DNA of 9,101 bases from Tannerella sp. (GTDB lineage: Bacteria; Bacteroidota; Bacteroidia; Bacteroidales; Tannerellaceae): assembly GCA_031289445.1 (NCBI GenBank), contig JAITPL010000085.1:1-9101 (forward strand), given 5' to 3'. Below, one piece after another: positions 8,828-9,101 of the stretch. The translations under genes were made by a program, and so were the position numbers. Numbering within the stretch: position 1 is the first letter of the stretch; each line of letters opens with the position of its first letter. The notes beneath the pieces are model-generated. The model was given only the letters and a program-made list of their open reading frames with translations. It was not told the DNA's origin and did not search any database.

Positions 8828-8867
8828 ATTTTTATGTTTTTACATTAGTTTACCAAGAAATAATGCG

Positions 8868-8875
8868 CAAATATA
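8868..8875 (-). promoter_or_regulatory. Probable Bacteroides-type -7 promoter element (TATATTTG) for the efflux operon
   Basis: On the minus strand the bases read TATATTTG, an exact match to the TAnnTTTG -7 consensus used by the Bacteroidota housekeeping sigma factor. It is 41 bases upstream of the adaptor ATG, so transcription would start near 8861-8864 with a leader of about 35 bases. No clear TTTG -33 box is present at the expected distance. That place is taken by a run of nine A (minus strand) at 8897-8905. The surrounding spacer, 8828-8980, is AT-rich and holds no other gene that I can see. Confidence 0.6.
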
Positions 8876-8980
8876 CGGGAAATATTGATACGGAAGTTTT
8901 TTTTTAGAGTTAAAGATTGTAAATATCGAAGATTTTTCTCAAAAACCGCCTCCGCGAGTCAAATTTTCCGGATTTTTCAG

Positions 8981-9101
8981 TCAATCAGCCTTTTTGTCTT
9001 TCTCGCCTTTCTCCTCATCTGCGTCACTCTTTATTTTCTTATCCGAAATATCTTGCAGATAATGTTTTACCGTGTCCGAATCCGTCCATTTTCGCGTATA
9101 T
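8981..9101 (-). CDS. C-terminal fragment of an unrecognised upstream gene
   Basis: Of the three minus-strand frames at the right edge, only one stays open from the window end. It gives 39 codons followed by TGA at 8983-8981. The visible residues begin YTRKWTDSDTVKHYLQDISD and finish with a tail very rich in Lys, Asp and Glu (KSDADEEKGEKDKKAD). There is no signal peptide or membrane segment in this piece. The charged, probably disordered tail suggests a soluble protein, but I do not recognise the family. It lies 153 bases upstream of the adaptor gene on the same strand. The intervening promoter element suggests it need not belong to the efflux operon. The helix-turn-helix of a TetR-type regulator would lie outside the window, so that possibility is neither supported nor excluded. 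A chance open frame of 39 codons also remains possible. Confidence 0.5.
   Translation of the reverse strand, partial: YTRKWTDSDTVKHYLQDISDKKIKSDADEEKGEKDKKAD

Noticed and set aside
8941..8958. Possible terminator after the upstream gene: CGC-GGAG-GCG followed by G and five T on the minus strand
   Set aside because: The stem is only three to four base pairs with a short T run, too weak to call an intrinsic terminator.

Overview
The window looks like part of a bacterial chromosome from the Bacteroidota, probably Bacteroidales. The evidence is the gene families, the A-rich leaders without a clear Shine-Dalgarno sequence, a Bacteroides-type -7 promoter element (TAnnTTTG), and a lipoprotein adaptor. 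Genus cannot be told. All real genes lie on the minus strand, so the window reads from right to left.

Layout, in order of transcription: (1) 9101-8981, the last 39 codons of an unrecognised upstream gene with a highly charged C-terminus. (2) 8980-8828, a 153-base AT-rich spacer with a probable promoter (8868-8875). (3) 8827-7736, a lipoprotein periplasmic adaptor (membrane fusion protein, MFP). (4) 7724-4647, a complete inner-membrane RND transporter of 1025 aa (RND1). (5) 4644-3148, a TolC-like outer-membrane channel of 498 aa. (6) 3146 to beyond base 1, a second and clearly different RND permease (RND2), which starts at TTG and has 1048 codons in the window, with only its extreme C-terminus missing. 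No ATG-initiated, stop-terminated reading frame covers RND2, so it is easy to miss: bases 1-3146 would look like non-coding DNA with antisense fragments.

The four efflux genes are separated by 11, 2 and 1 bases, so they are almost certainly one translationally coupled operon. Together they would form a tripartite envelope pump: lipoprotein adaptor, proton-driven RND permease and outer-membrane duct. The unusual part is a second, divergent RND subunit with no adaptor of its own. RND2 is open throughout, so it is not an obvious pseudogene. It lacks the N-terminal Arg-Pro motif, has a shortened TM4-TM5 connection, and lacks the TM10 acidic residue that RND1 has. It may be a partner subunit (compare MdtB/MdtC heterotrimers) or a separate pump sharing the adaptor and duct. 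RND1 has no heavy-metal (CzcA/CusA-type) TM4 signature, so organic substrates (drugs, bile salts, lipids, dyes) are more likely than metals, but no substrate can be named from sequence. No RNA genes, mobile elements, CRISPR arrays or convincing terminators were seen.
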